A stretch of 20,643 bases of DNA, from NCBI GenBank assembly GCA_030653335.1, contig JAURZP010000407.1, positions 1 to 20,643 on the forward strand. Direction: 5' to 3'. The stretch is from Methanoregula sp. (lineage in GTDB: Archaea > Halobacteriota > Methanomicrobia > Methanomicrobiales > Methanospirillaceae). This document shows, piece by piece, positions 6,213 through 14,571 of this stretch. The notes under the pieces are model-generated. The model saw only the letters and a list, made by a program, of their open reading frames with translations, was not told the origin of the DNA and ran no database searches. The translations under genes and the position numbers were made by a program. How positions within the stretch are numbered: position 1 is the first letter of the stretch; the number at the start of each line of letters is the position of its first letter.

Positions 6213-8120
6213 TCATTCGACTTTGAGCACCATAATCGTAATATCATCGAACTGCGGCGCATTCCCACAGAATGATTGCACCGCCCGGTGGATCGTATCA
6301 ACCATCTGCCCGGCGCTCAATGCGTGACTCTCCTGAATCACTGCCCATAACCGCACCTCGGAGAACATCTCTTCGTTCTCGTTGATAGCTTCTGTCACTC
6401 CATCAGTGTACATGACCAGCACATCCCCTTTTGCAAGCGTAACCGACTGCTCCTCATAATCCGGCTCATCCACAAGTCCAATGACCGGGCCGGTGGGTCC
6501 GAGTTCCTCCATCGAACCATCAGCCCGCCGGAGCATGGGGGCGTTGTGACCCGCATTGACGTAGGTGAGCACCCGCTTTTTTTCATCAAGAATTGCATAA
6601 AATACCGTGACAAAACTGGTAGATCCCGAGTCTTCAATGAAGATCGTGTTCGAACCGTCAAGCACCCGTTTTGCCGTCTTCTCCCAGCGGGAGATGATCC
6701 GCACTGCTGTGCGGGAGAGCGCCATGAAGAGTGAAGCCGGTACCCCTTTGCCTGCAACATCGGCAATTACGAGTGCATACCTTGCGTCCCCATCGGAAAA
6801 TACATCATAGAAATCCCCGCCCACTTCCCGTGCAGGCAGGCTTGCGGCAGCGAGATCGAATCCGGTCGGACGGGGGATATTTTTCGGGAGGAACGCGTTC
6901 TGGATATCGGCAGCTACCTGAAGTTCGGCTTTCTTACGCTCCAGCTCTTCGGTGTAAGCAAGGATTTTTGTAATCATTATGTTGATGCTGGACTCCAGAT
7001 GGGCAAACTCCGACGTATTCACGCTCCGTATCGTATGGGTAAGATCCCCGCTGGCAATCTTTTCAACGTCCATGACAATTGCGTTGATATCTCCGGTCAG
7101 TTTCCGGAACGCTGCATAGGCAAGGACGATGCCCAGGATGATTGCAAAGAACCCGATGAGCAGGTACTCGGATACAAGGTTTGCAAGAGCGGCGTTCAGG
7201 CGAATACTGCTGAATCGCAGCTCAACAACCACGCTGTGATCCGATACCGCTTCCGGGTCACGAAGATCGACAAAGATATACCGGGTCTGCGTGCCATCCG
7301 CTGCATCAGGGACAGAAAAGCCGGTCCGGTTCAGGATGGCAAGTCCCGCGTACTGCTCACCGCCTGGCCCTGCCTCACCTTCCCGTGCCACAACATTGCC
7401 ATAGTAGTCATACACCCGGATGCCAGACAGGTCCGGATTTATTGCCTGCAGGCGCTGTGCCATTTTCTGGTACGAGAACTGGGACCGGACATCAAAAAAC
7501 TCCTGCGACTCCACCCCGACTTCGAGCACGTACCGGTGGTCCGGGCTCGGCAGGTAGGCAAACTTTCTCAGCGTGCCTTTCACATCGGTATCACTTGCAT
7601 CCTGGACCGACCTGACAACAGGATCCGCAGAAAAGTTCGAGCCCAGCCGGACCCGGGTCAGCGACTGGTAAAAATCCGGATACTGCCGGAAATCAATACC
7701 CTCCATCTCGGGAAGTGTGGAATATTCAATGATCCCATCCTCGTTGAAGATATAGAGGTTTGCCGTACCGGAGAATTCCGGGGAAATATCCGAGCGGATC
7801 TGTGAAAGGTTCATCCGTGAAGGATCGTTTCCACTTTGTATGTACGCATCCTTAAACACATCAAGCGATCGCATCATCGGCGGGTTGAAGGGCTCATCTA
7901 ACAGTTCGAGTCCTTTATTGACAAGCCAGACGGATTCCACCGCATTGTTCCCGGTATTGTTCTTTAGGATCGCATAGTCCTGCTGGATCTCTTCTTTTGC
8001 CTGAATATACGAGATTGCGAGTGCTCCGGTAACAACAATGCCGATGATGAGCGCAATAAAGCCGATCAGGTAGTAGATGAGCGAGAGCAGCCGGCGTTTT
8101 TTCTTAAACCCGCTCTTCAT
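6213..8120 (-). CDS. Membrane-bound SpoIIE-type PP2C phosphatase with sensor and HAMP domains
   Basis: The 635-aa protein has a TM segment at about 11-38, an extracytoplasmic sensor-like region at 40-312 (Cache-like, inferred), a second TM at 318-338, and a HAMP region at about 338-392 (KIASGDLTHTI). A coiled linker (AYTEELERKKAELQVAADIQNAFLP) follows. The catalytic PP2C domain shows GGDFYD (434-439), ADVAGKGVPA (453-462), NAGHNAP (522-528), TDGVTEA (572-578) and FDDITIM (624-630), so the metal-binding aspartates are kept. RsbU/SpoIIE enzymes dephosphorylate STAS antagonists; a STAS gene lies immediately upstream on the same strand with a 121-nt gap. AGGT about 6 nt before the ATG is a weak ribosome-binding site. 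Confidence 0.9.
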   Translation of the reverse strand: MKSGFKKKRRLLSLIYYLIGFIALIIGIVVTGALAISYIQAKEEIQQDYAILKNNTGNNAVESVWLVNKGLELLDEPFNPPMMRSLDVFKDAYIQSGNDPSRMNLSQIRSDISPEFSGTANLYIFNEDGIIEYSTLPEMEGIDFRQYPDFYQSLTRVRLGSNFSADPVVRSVQDASDTDVKGTLRKFAYLPSPDHRYVLEVGVESQEFFDVRSQFSYQKMAQRLQAINPDLSGIRVYDYYGNVVAREGEAGPGGEQYAGLAILNRTGFSVPDAADGTQTRYIFVDLRDPEAVSDHSVVVELRFSSIRLNAALANLVSEYLLIGFFAIILGIVLAYAAFRKLTGDINAIVMDVEKIASGDLTHTIRSVNTSEFAHLESSINIMITKILAYTEELERKKAELQVAADIQNAFLPKNIPRPTGFDLAAASLPAREVGGDFYDVFSDGDARYALVIADVAGKGVPASLFMALSRTAVRIISRWEKTAKRVLDGSNTIFIEDSGSTSFVTVFYAILDEKKRVLTYVNAGHNAPMLRRADGSMEELGPTGPVIGLVDEPDYEEQSVTLAKGDVLVMYTDGVTEAINENEEMFSEVRLWAVIQESHALSAGQMVDTIHRAVQSFCGNAPQFDDITIMVLKVE

Positions 8121-8241
8121 AGTAACCTGTGGGATACGGGATTTGTTCTGACGCTCGCGTGTGCACCCTGCATGGAGCTCGATCCGGAATAAAAGAGAAG
8201 GGGGATCATTGTTGTTTTTTTATTGACCGGACTCCGTTGAT

Positions 8242-9567
8242 TTACTTCTCTTTCCTGATGGCAGATACCGTCGAAATGCCGATGAGTGCTGACTTGACCT
8301 TTGTGATATTTAAGAGATTGTGCATGGCGACAAACTCTCCGGTATCCGGTGCCGTACCGATCTGGAACTCGAAATCTGCGGCATTGTCCCAGGAGAGGTT
8401 TTTGAAGACTGCGCCTTTGTTGTACAGGAAAACACTATTGTCTTTCGTCCGTGCATCCGTGTAAAAGAGCGCCGTAAGAACCTCTGTGGAAAATGCCTTT
8501 TGTGCCACCGTAAGATCAATGCCATACCCGACACTGATGAGAATATCCCCGGAATATTGGGGCTTTACGTCAACCACAGAAATTTTTTCCGGTACGCTTC
8601 TATCAAACGGTAAACTGCTCACGGTCTTTCCGCCCGGTATAGAAACCGGACCCTTTGCACTCTGTTCGGCGCATGCAGCGAGCAGCGAGGTCTTCATGTC
8701 GGAGCTGCAAAGGCCACCGATCGTCGCTTTCATTGCAATGGCACAGACACCCTTGAAATCGGGATACGTCTGTTTTGCGTACTGGAAGATGCCCTCGTAC
8801 ACTTCGGCAAGGGTCATGCCTTCGGGTTGTTCTGACGCAATGCGGATCATATCAGTAAACGGACCTGTGAATGCGACATTAAAAAGAGAGAAGGCCTTCA
8901 TGCCGCCGGATTCTGAGTCTTTTGCTGTGAAGAAATCCGAAGTCAGGTGGCCATCGGTCGGAATCCAGTAGACCGTCCCGCCAATGCTGATCATCTCGCC
9001 CACCAGCGGAGCTGCAATATCCCGGTCCTTCCCCATCGCCCCGATGCCGACACAGAACCCTGCAAAACACCCGCGGGTTGCCTGCACGTCATGCAGGGTG
9101 ACCTTTCCCTCATGGATGGCACGCTGATCTCCGGTAACTGCGAGAGTGCAGGGTTTGTCCGCGAGGTGCTCAGCAGAGAGCGACCATCCGCTCCCGGCAA
9201 TCTGAATCATGCCTGCGGAAGGCACGGTTTTCTTTCCGGTACCTGCGAGTGCATCTTCAACGGTTGGATATACCAACATGACTTTGATAAAACCCCCTGA
9301 TGTTAAGAGTTTCCGGACGAATTCCTGGAGTCCGCAGACCGCTATATGCCCTTTTCGTTCCTTCATCTTCCGGATACTGTCCTGGAAGACCCGGAGCCCG
9401 GCTGAACTTAAGTAGTCCACACCGATAAGATCAAAGATGATGGCCGTGTCATGATCATTGAGATTCTGCTGGATCGCAGATGCAACTTGCTGTGCTCCGG
9501 TCCCATCCATCCTCCCGGATAAGGAAAGGACCAGCTGTTCACCGGCTCTTCTGGCGGTAATTTCCAT
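8242..9567 (-). CDS. STAS-domain protein (RsbV/SpoIIAA-like) fused to an unrecognised C-terminal domain
   Basis: Residues 1-108 form a STAS domain: SGRMDGTGA (17-25), IIFDLIGVDYLSSAGLRVF (43-61) and the helix QEFVRKLLTSGGF. S54/S55 in YLSSAGL align with the serine phosphorylated in anti-sigma antagonists. Residues about 120-441 make a large region I cannot place, with segments such as GEMISIGGTVYWIPTDGH and KGVCAIAMKATIGGLCSSD and a high content of small residues and cysteines. RsbV proteins are usually about 110 aa, so this is a fusion. AAGGAG 5 nt before the ATG supports the start. The phosphatase gene follows in the same direction, so it is the likely substrate of that enzyme. Archaea lack sigma factors, so its downstream target must differ from the bacterial one. 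Confidence 0.82.
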   Translation of the reverse strand: MEITARRAGEQLVLSLSGRMDGTGAQQVASAIQQNLNDHDTAIIFDLIGVDYLSSAGLRVFQDSIRKMKERKGHIAVCGLQEFVRKLLTSGGFIKVMLVYPTVEDALAGTGKKTVPSAGMIQIAGSGWSLSAEHLADKPCTLAVTGDQRAIHEGKVTLHDVQATRGCFAGFCVGIGAMGKDRDIAAPLVGEMISIGGTVYWIPTDGHLTSDFFTAKDSESGGMKAFSLFNVAFTGPFTDMIRIASEQPEGMTLAEVYEGIFQYAKQTYPDFKGVCAIAMKATIGGLCSSDMKTSLLAACAEQSAKGPVSIPGGKTVSSLPFDRSVPEKISVVDVKPQYSGDILISVGYGIDLTVAQKAFSTEVLTALFYTDARTKDNSVFLYNKGAVFKNLSWDNAADFEFQIGTAPDTGEFVAMHNLLNITKVKSALIGISTVSAIRKEK

Positions 9568-9691
9568 AAATACTCCTTATGAACCTGTGGAGCCGGCAGG
9601 GATTTAGGACTTTCGCATAGCCAACAGATTAAGGACTTTGATCAAATTGCCGCTTTTTTTAGAAGTTGAAGATCTCAATACATTGTAGACC

Positions 9692-9699
9692 AAAAAAAA
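9692..9699 (-). terminator. Oligo-T terminator of the M24 peptidase gene
   Basis: Eight A residues on the plus strand (T8 on minus) lie about 60 nt after the peptidase stop codon. The rest of 9568-9759 shows nothing I can name. Confidence 0.5.
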
Positions 9700-9759
9700 G
9701 CTCCCAAAATATCTCCTGGCTCTCAGGACCGCTGACCGCGTTTGATACGCCAGTTACTC

Positions 9760-10944
9760 TCAGTATACCTCAACAAGCCCCTTGCTCCTGCCGGTGATCG
9801 ACCGGCCTCCCTGCGGGGTCACGATAAACGTATTCTCAATCCCCACAAGCCCGACTTTTGAGATGCCTTTCTTGGGTTCGATGGCAAAGACCATTCCTTC
9901 CTGTAAGGGCTCATCAAACCCCTCTGCAATGACCGGCATCTCATCGATCCAGAGCCCGATCCCATGACCAAGGAATTTTACCTTGTGCTTCCCAAATCCC
10001 ATAAAGTTGTTTAAGAACTCCGGCTCAATGTCCGCCATCACGGTTGTGTAGATCTCTGACGGGATGGCGCCCGGCTTTAAGAGCCCTGCAAGCTGATTTT
10101 GGATCTCAACGCACCGCTCATGCTCCCGAATCGCCTCATCAGGGATCGGCTTTCCAAACATATACGTCATGGTCTTGTCGGTCTGGTACCCTTTGTACCC
10201 GCACCCGATATCGATGACAACCAGCTCGCCTTTTTTCAGTTTCCTTTCCCGGCAGCCCATCAGCGGGACGGATGGGTGCATACTGAAGATGCCTCCGGGC
10301 GTATTAACGCAGGTGGGGGATATGGAACTCGTGCCAAACCCAATCTGGCCGAGCAGCATCTCGTTGAACATCCCAAAGCGGATGATGCCCTGGTGGCCTT
10401 CCTTTACCATGAGCGTATAGAGATCGCAGGTGAGCCCGACCTCATCGATTCCTTCTTTGAGCATCTTAGGAATGCAGTCTTCGAGCACATGGCGGTGGAT
10501 CTTCCCGGCGTGTTCCATTAAGGAGAGTTCATACCGGCTCTTCACGGCCCTGACCGCTGAAACCTGTTCATCGACAGACTGCACATCCGTAAACGGCAGG
10601 TACTTCTGGAGCCGCTGGAGCTGGGCAATGGTCATCTGGTCGGTTTCGAGATAGACTGTCGAGGGAAGACGGCCCATGCCCGCCGCCACGTCCCGGTAGC
10701 TCTTCATCTCCCGTATCTGGGAAAAGAGCGACTCAATCTTTGCCCGCTCGAAACTCTGCCGGACCCAGAAGACGGCTTCGCCATCGTGCGGGATGAGCAG
10801 GAGCCCGTCCTGCATGGTGCCGGTAAAATAGTAAAGGGGAATCTTGCCTACGATGGCCGCAATCTCCCAGTCAGGATGGGTGCGATCCATCCGGGCCCGG
10901 AAGCGGTTCATGCGGTCGGTAAGTTCGGTGAGCGGGACTTTCAT
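9760..10944 (-). CDS. M24 family metallopeptidase (Xaa-Pro aminopeptidase/dipeptidase type)
   Basis: The 394-aa protein has a creatinase-like N-terminal domain (about 1-135) and a pita-bread catalytic domain. All five metal ligands are recognisable: D245 in VIDIGCGYKGY, D256 in QTDKTMTY, H327 in LGHGIGLWIDE, E356 in FAIEPK and E370 in GIENTF. Such enzymes remove an N-terminal residue next to proline or split Xaa-Pro dipeptides with Mn, Co or Zn; some relatives have lost peptidase activity, but here the ligand set is complete. It has no signal peptide, so it is cytoplasmic. It is transcribed away from the ABC operon, with a minus-strand TATA-like TTATTTTTAT at 10971-10980 about 31 nt from the start codon. 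Confidence 0.88.
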   Translation of the reverse strand: MKVPLTELTDRMNRFRARMDRTHPDWEIAAIVGKIPLYYFTGTMQDGLLLIPHDGEAVFWVRQSFERAKIESLFSQIREMKSYRDVAAGMGRLPSTVYLETDQMTIAQLQRLQKYLPFTDVQSVDEQVSAVRAVKSRYELSLMEHAGKIHRHVLEDCIPKMLKEGIDEVGLTCDLYTLMVKEGHQGIIRFGMFNEMLLGQIGFGTSSISPTCVNTPGGIFSMHPSVPLMGCRERKLKKGELVVIDIGCGYKGYQTDKTMTYMFGKPIPDEAIREHERCVEIQNQLAGLLKPGAIPSEIYTTVMADIEPEFLNNFMGFGKHKVKFLGHGIGLWIDEMPVIAEGFDEPLQEGMVFAIEPKKGISKVGLVGIENTFIVTPQGGRSITGRSKGLVEVY

Positions 10945-10968
10945 CTCATTATGATGGAACGGAAAGTG

Positions 10969-11052
10969 TGATAAAAATAATGAAATGGCGCAGGAGCGAC
11001 CGGATGATACTGCCGTCTACCCCTGTGCAGGTAATAACCGTGAGGATAAATA
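10969..11052. promoter_or_regulatory. Divergent promoter region between peptidase and ABC operon
   Basis: GATAAAAATAAT (10969-10980) serves the minus-strand peptidase gene and may also serve the plus strand. GATAAATA at 11045-11052 is a second plus-strand TATA-like candidate, about 35 nt before the preferred start of the binding protein at 11084. Confidence 0.35.
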
Positions 11053-11083
11053 CCAGAGGATCGAACAAATCCAACAGCGATCT

Positions 11084-12304
11084 ATGCAGCGACTTACGCC
11101 GGCCCGGTGGCTCATCATCCTCGTAGGTATTCTGGTATCTCTGAGTGTTCTGCTCAATTACAGTACGGTGCACAGGTTTGTCCAGCCTGTCGAGGAGAAC
11201 CCATCCGTTTATCTTTTATACGCATCCACCGGCTCAATGGGCCAGCTGCTCAATACCAAACAGATCGATGCGTTCCTGATCTGGGAGCCGGTGGTCTCGA
11301 ATGCCGAGCTCTCCGGCATTGGTAAATGTATCGCGGTCCCGTCCGATCTCCCTCCCCCGGGAAAATGGAATGACCAGGCGATCAATGTACTGGTACTTCG
11401 AAACGATTTCATTAAAAACAACCCGAATACCTCTGCCCTCTTCTCCGCTCTCACAACAGCGGCGATAAACCGTACCCGGGAGGACCCGGCACTGGCAGAG
11501 AATATCACCGCTGCCTGGGTCTATGGAAAGAACCCGATCCTCACACCCGTGGGGTCGCTTCAGCCGCTGGATGTCGAGAAGCATGCCTTTGCCAACATTG
11601 TCTTCACGGCGAATGCTGACCCCCCCGTATCCGGTATTGTGCAGAGCATTATCGTAAAGACACCGGACAGTACGTACAATCCCCTGTCGATGATGGACCC
11701 TGCTGTTGCACGCAGGGGGGAGCAGTACCTGACGAATGCATCGGTTCCCGTAGCTGACCCGGGCGTGCCGGGTCTTGGCATCGGCTATAACCCCTCAACC
11801 GATAATTATGCACCCCTCTACGTCATGGTTAAGGATTCTGCGTATTTCTGCAACCGGTACGGCTTCTGCGTTGTTCCCGATGATTTGGAAACCTCCCGCC
11901 CGGTCTCCTGCACGCTGTCTGTACGGGGGGAAACGTTTGCCCATGTCAACCTCATACCCGGCCAGTCCGGCGGGGGCATCATGACCACGATCGGCCAGAA
12001 TGCCCTCGATGGTGCGTTTGTGGGATCGGTCCCGGCAGAACAGCAGATTGGTCTGGGTAACCCGGCATCCATCATCCAGTCTATCAATACCGGAGGTTCC
12101 GGGCTGGTTGTTGGCAACAGCGCTCCCTGTAATAACTGGACGGGCTTTGTCAAATGGGTAAAAGTCCGCTCTGCTACCGGCAGTCCCGTGGTTATTGCAA
12201 CGGTCCAGAGCTCGATCCAGGAAGACATGGTACGCGAAGCGTTTGCATATGAGAATATCTCGGTGAAATTCTATGGTACTGATTTTAAAGCAGCGTATCC
12301 GTGA
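11084..12304 (+). CDS. Membrane-anchored ABC substrate-binding protein with lobes in permuted order
   Basis: Starting at ATG 11084 gives 406 aa with a clean signal anchor (basic MQRLTPARW, then a hydrophobic run to about residue 25). The frame is open to an ATG at 10985, but the extra 33 residues look untranslated. SsuA/NMT1-type proteins have an N-lobe then a C-lobe. Here residues about 38-180 look like the C-lobe (GQLLNTKQIDAFLIWEP at 54-69, VLVLRNDFIKNNP), and 230-398 look like the N-lobe (GIGYNPSTDNYAPLYV, NALDGAFVGSVPAEQQ, and VVIATVQSSIQEDMVREAF). The order is therefore reversed, as in a circular permutant, or it is the middle of a former tandem protein. Permease and ATPase genes follow with overlaps, so it probably feeds that importer. 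Confidence 0.8.
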   Translation: MQRLTPARWLIILVGILVSLSVLLNYSTVHRFVQPVEENPSVYLLYASTGSMGQLLNTKQIDAFLIWEPVVSNAELSGIGKCIAVPSDLPPPGKWNDQAINVLVLRNDFIKNNPNTSALFSALTTAAINRTREDPALAENITAAWVYGKNPILTPVGSLQPLDVEKHAFANIVFTANADPPVSGIVQSIIVKTPDSTYNPLSMMDPAVARRGEQYLTNASVPVADPGVPGLGIGYNPSTDNYAPLYVMVKDSAYFCNRYGFCVVPDDLETSRPVSCTLSVRGETFAHVNLIPGQSGGGIMTTIGQNALDGAFVGSVPAEQQIGLGNPASIIQSINTGGSGLVVGNSAPCNNWTGFVKWVKVRSATGSPVVIATVQSSIQEDMVREAFAYENISVKFYGTDFKAAYP

Positions 12305-13058
12305 ATACGGCAAAGGACTGGCACTCATTGTCATCCTCTTACTAGTCTGGGAAGGCATTGCCCTCCTGATACAGAACAACTACATCCTCCCGCGACTCGG
12401 TGAAATTTTGGCCGTACTGCTCCAGCCTGCTGCACCGGTTCTTGGCGGCGAGTCCCTGATCCAGAACACGATTCAAAGCCTCAAAGAGGTCCTCGCCGGA
12501 TTCCTCTGTGCAGCAGCCATTGCCATTCCGTTCGGCCTCCTCATCGGCTGGTCAAAAGAAGTCCAGAAATATCTCAACCCCACCATCCAGATCCTCCGCC
12601 CGGTCCCCCCGATTGCCTGGATGCCGTTTGCCATCGCATGGTTCGGTATCGGTTTTAATTCCATCCTCTTTATCATTGGCATGGGTGCGTTCTTCCCGAT
12701 CCTGATCAACACGGTTGACGGGGTGCAGGGAGTCCGCCTGCGGTGGATCGAAGTAGCAGAGACGTTCCATGCGACCACGTTTGAGAAGCTCCGTACCGTG
12801 ATCCTTCCCGGTGCACTTCCCGTGATCTGGACCGGCCTCCGGGTCTCGTTTGGTGTGGCATGGATGTGCGTGGTTGCCGCCGAGATGCTGCCCGGGACAA
12901 CGGCCGGCCTTGGTTACCTGATCATGTACGCCTATAACCTCGGCCAGCTCCAGGTGATTGGCGCTGGCATGATCATCATCGGCATCATCGGTCTCGGAGC
13001 AGATACCCTCTTTAGGGCAGGACAGGCACGGCTCTTTGGCTGGCAGGGGAAAGAATGA
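12273..13058 (+). CDS. ABC transporter permease, SsuC/TauC/NrtB family
   Basis: The 261-aa protein has about six TM helices. The EAA loop EVAETFHATTFEKLRTVILPG (approximately 157-178) contacts the ATPase. RPVPPIAWMPFAIAWFG before it is typical of taurine, sulfonate and nitrate importers. The start overlaps the end of the binding-protein gene by 32 nt and the stop overlaps the ATPase gene by 4 nt, so the three genes form a tightly coupled operon. The substrate cannot be decided; small anions such as sulfonates, taurine or nitrate, or a thiamine precursor, are all known for this subfamily. Confidence 0.9.
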   Translation: MVLILKQRIREYGKGLALIVILLLVWEGIALLIQNNYILPRLGEILAVLLQPAAPVLGGESLIQNTIQSLKEVLAGFLCAAAIAIPFGLLIGWSKEVQKYLNPTIQILRPVPPIAWMPFAIAWFGIGFNSILFIIGMGAFFPILINTVDGVQGVRLRWIEVAETFHATTFEKLRTVILPGALPVIWTGLRVSFGVAWMCVVAAEMLPGTTAGLGYLIMYAYNLGQLQVIGAGMIIIGIIGLGADTLFRAGQARLFGWQGKE

Positions 13059-13813
13059 TGGAGCCGGTTCTCTCCCTTGACGGGATCACAAAGACGTTTT
13101 GGGACAGTGAAAAGTCCTGTCCCGCTCTTGCCGGGGTTTCCTTTGATGTCGCCGCACGGGAGATCGTCTGCATAATGGGACCATCCGGTTGCGGCAAGTC
13201 CACGCTGCTCCGGATCATCGGGGGCCTTGATTATGCGGACGCAGGCAGGATCGGTCAGACATCCGGTAACAAGGACAAAAAGCCGTCCGCGGCCATGGTC
13301 TTCCAGGACCATGCCCTCTTCCCGTGGCTCACGGTCTATGAGAACATTGTGTACGGCCTGCGGCTTTCCGTGCAAAATCTCCCGGAAGAGGAGATCAAAA
13401 AGCGGGCGGAATCGCTTCTGGAACTCACCCACTTAAACGCGTTTGCTCTCTCCTACCCTCACCAGCTATCCGGCGGAATGAAACAGCGGGCCTCGGTTGC
13501 CCGGGCGCTGGTCATCAAACCCTCCGTCCTCCTCATGGATGAGCCGTTCTCTGCGCTCGACACATTCACAAGGCGGGAACTGGAAGATGAGGTATTGAGG
13601 ATACGACAGGACTTAAAGACCACCATTCTCATGGTCACGCATAACCCGGAGGAGGCAGTCTATCTCGCGGACCGGATTGTCATTCTCTCGGAGCGTCCCG
13701 GCGTTGTTGCAGCGATCCTGCAGGTTGATCTACTCTATCCCAGGGATCCGGCTGATCCCGCATTTATCCGGATCCGCGAGCAGGTTACAAGGATGATCCA
13801 GGGAAAAGCCTGA
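13055..13813 (+). CDS. ABC transporter ATP-binding protein, SsuB/TauB family
   Basis: The 252-aa ATPase carries Walker A GPSGCGKST (42-50), Q-loop VFQDHALFPW (82-91), signature LSGGMKQR (138-145), Walker B VLLMDEPFSALD (158-169) and the switch histidine H196 in MVTHNPEEAV. All catalytic residues are present. It energises import through the adjacent permease at the inner face of the membrane. Translation begins at ATG 13055, or 13058 just inside it (ATGATG), overlapping the permease stop. An oligo-T tract at 13894-13899 lies about 80 nt downstream. Confidence 0.93.
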   Translation: MMEPVLSLDGITKTFWDSEKSCPALAGVSFDVAAREIVCIMGPSGCGKSTLLRIIGGLDYADAGRIGQTSGNKDKKPSAAMVFQDHALFPWLTVYENIVYGLRLSVQNLPEEEIKKRAESLLELTHLNAFALSYPHQLSGGMKQRASVARALVIKPSVLLMDEPFSALDTFTRRELEDEVLRIRQDLKTTILMVTHNPEEAVYLADRIVILSERPGVVAAILQVDLLYPRDPADPAFIRIREQVTRMIQGKA

Positions 13814-13876
13814 CAGAGGTCGGCATTAAAATTTTGATCTTCAGGCAGACGGATTGGGAAAAACTGATCGTGTGGC

Positions 13877-13883
13877 AAAAAAA
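13877..13883 (-). terminator. Oligo-T terminator of the rbkR-ribB operon
   Basis: Seven A residues on plus (T7 on minus) lie 8 nt past the ribB stop. The plus-strand T6 at 13894-13899 probably ends the ABC operon, so the two convergent terminators interleave. Confidence 0.5.
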
Positions 13884-13890
13884 GTAAATT

Positions 13891-14571
13891 CTATTTTTTC
13901 CCGTTCTTATCCTGCTCCCACCGCTCCATCACTTCCGGCCCCTCAACAAACACAAGCCCATGCTTCCTTGCATAGAGTTTTGCATCAGCTTTTGAGAGGG
14001 CATAGCCGGATTCATCGTCCAGCATCTCGCAGATCGTAACAGAGGGGGTGATCCCCGCCATCTCTGCCATCGCAATCGAGAGTTCGGTCTGGCCCTTCCT
14101 CACATCGAGGAGACCCTCCGCTGCCCGCAGGAGTGCCATGTGACCAGGGGTGCGGAATGTCTCATGGAAGCTCACGCTGCCGCCATTGAGTGCCCGCTTC
14201 ACCTGCTCAGCGATCGCATTCACGGTCAGGGTACGGTCCCGATCGGTAATGCCTGTAAATGTATTGCGGTGATTCACCCAGAGCGAGAAGGAGGAGTGGT
14301 TCTTCCGGTCGTATGGGATATCGCCCTCGCGTTCCGCAACAGCAATTGCCCTGAGTGCATCGCTGGCAAACGGAAGTCCTAGACGCTGGGCGGCAATCGG
14401 GTGGACGGCGGTGCAGATGAGTCCGCCGCCATCCTTTCGCATCTGCACGATGTGCTTTGGGGTGACCGCATCGGAGCGGATCGCAAAATCCGTCTCGCCT
14501 TCCCGGTCATCGAAATCGTAAAGGAGGATGAACTTGCCATCACGGAGTGCTGCGAGCGCCTCATCGATCAC
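13891..14571 (-). CDS. ribB: 3,4-dihydroxy-2-butanone 4-phosphate synthase
   Basis: The 226-aa protein is a stand-alone DHBP synthase that turns ribulose 5-phosphate into formate and the four-carbon unit of riboflavin. The acidic catalytic loop reads YDFDDREGETDF (18-29), with E24 and E26 matching the metal-binding loop. The segments RKDGGGLICTAV, GITDRDRTLT and FRTPGHMALLRA are also typical. The start is GTG at 14571, overlapping the TGA of the upstream riboflavin kinase gene (GTGA), so the pair is translationally coupled. Length is normal for the family. Confidence 0.93.
   Translation of the reverse strand: MIDEALAALRDGKFILLYDFDDREGETDFAIRSDAVTPKHIVQMRKDGGGLICTAVHPIAAQRLGLPFASDALRAIAVAEREGDIPYDRKNHSSFSLWVNHRNTFTGITDRDRTLTVNAIAEQVKRALNGGSVSFHETFRTPGHMALLRAAEGLLDVRKGQTELSIAMAEMAGITPSVTICEMLDDESGYALSKADAKLYARKHGLVFVEGPEVMERWEQDKNGKK

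Noticed and set aside
6999..7805. 268-codon plus-strand open frame
   Set aside because: It lies opposite the sensor and HAMP region of the SpoIIE phosphatase; the composition is that of an antisense shadow.
10985..11083. Upstream start (ATG 10985) for the binding protein
   Set aside because: The extra 33 residues are polar and would place the signal anchor in the interior; the ATG lies only about 5 nt after a TATA-like box, too close for transcription.
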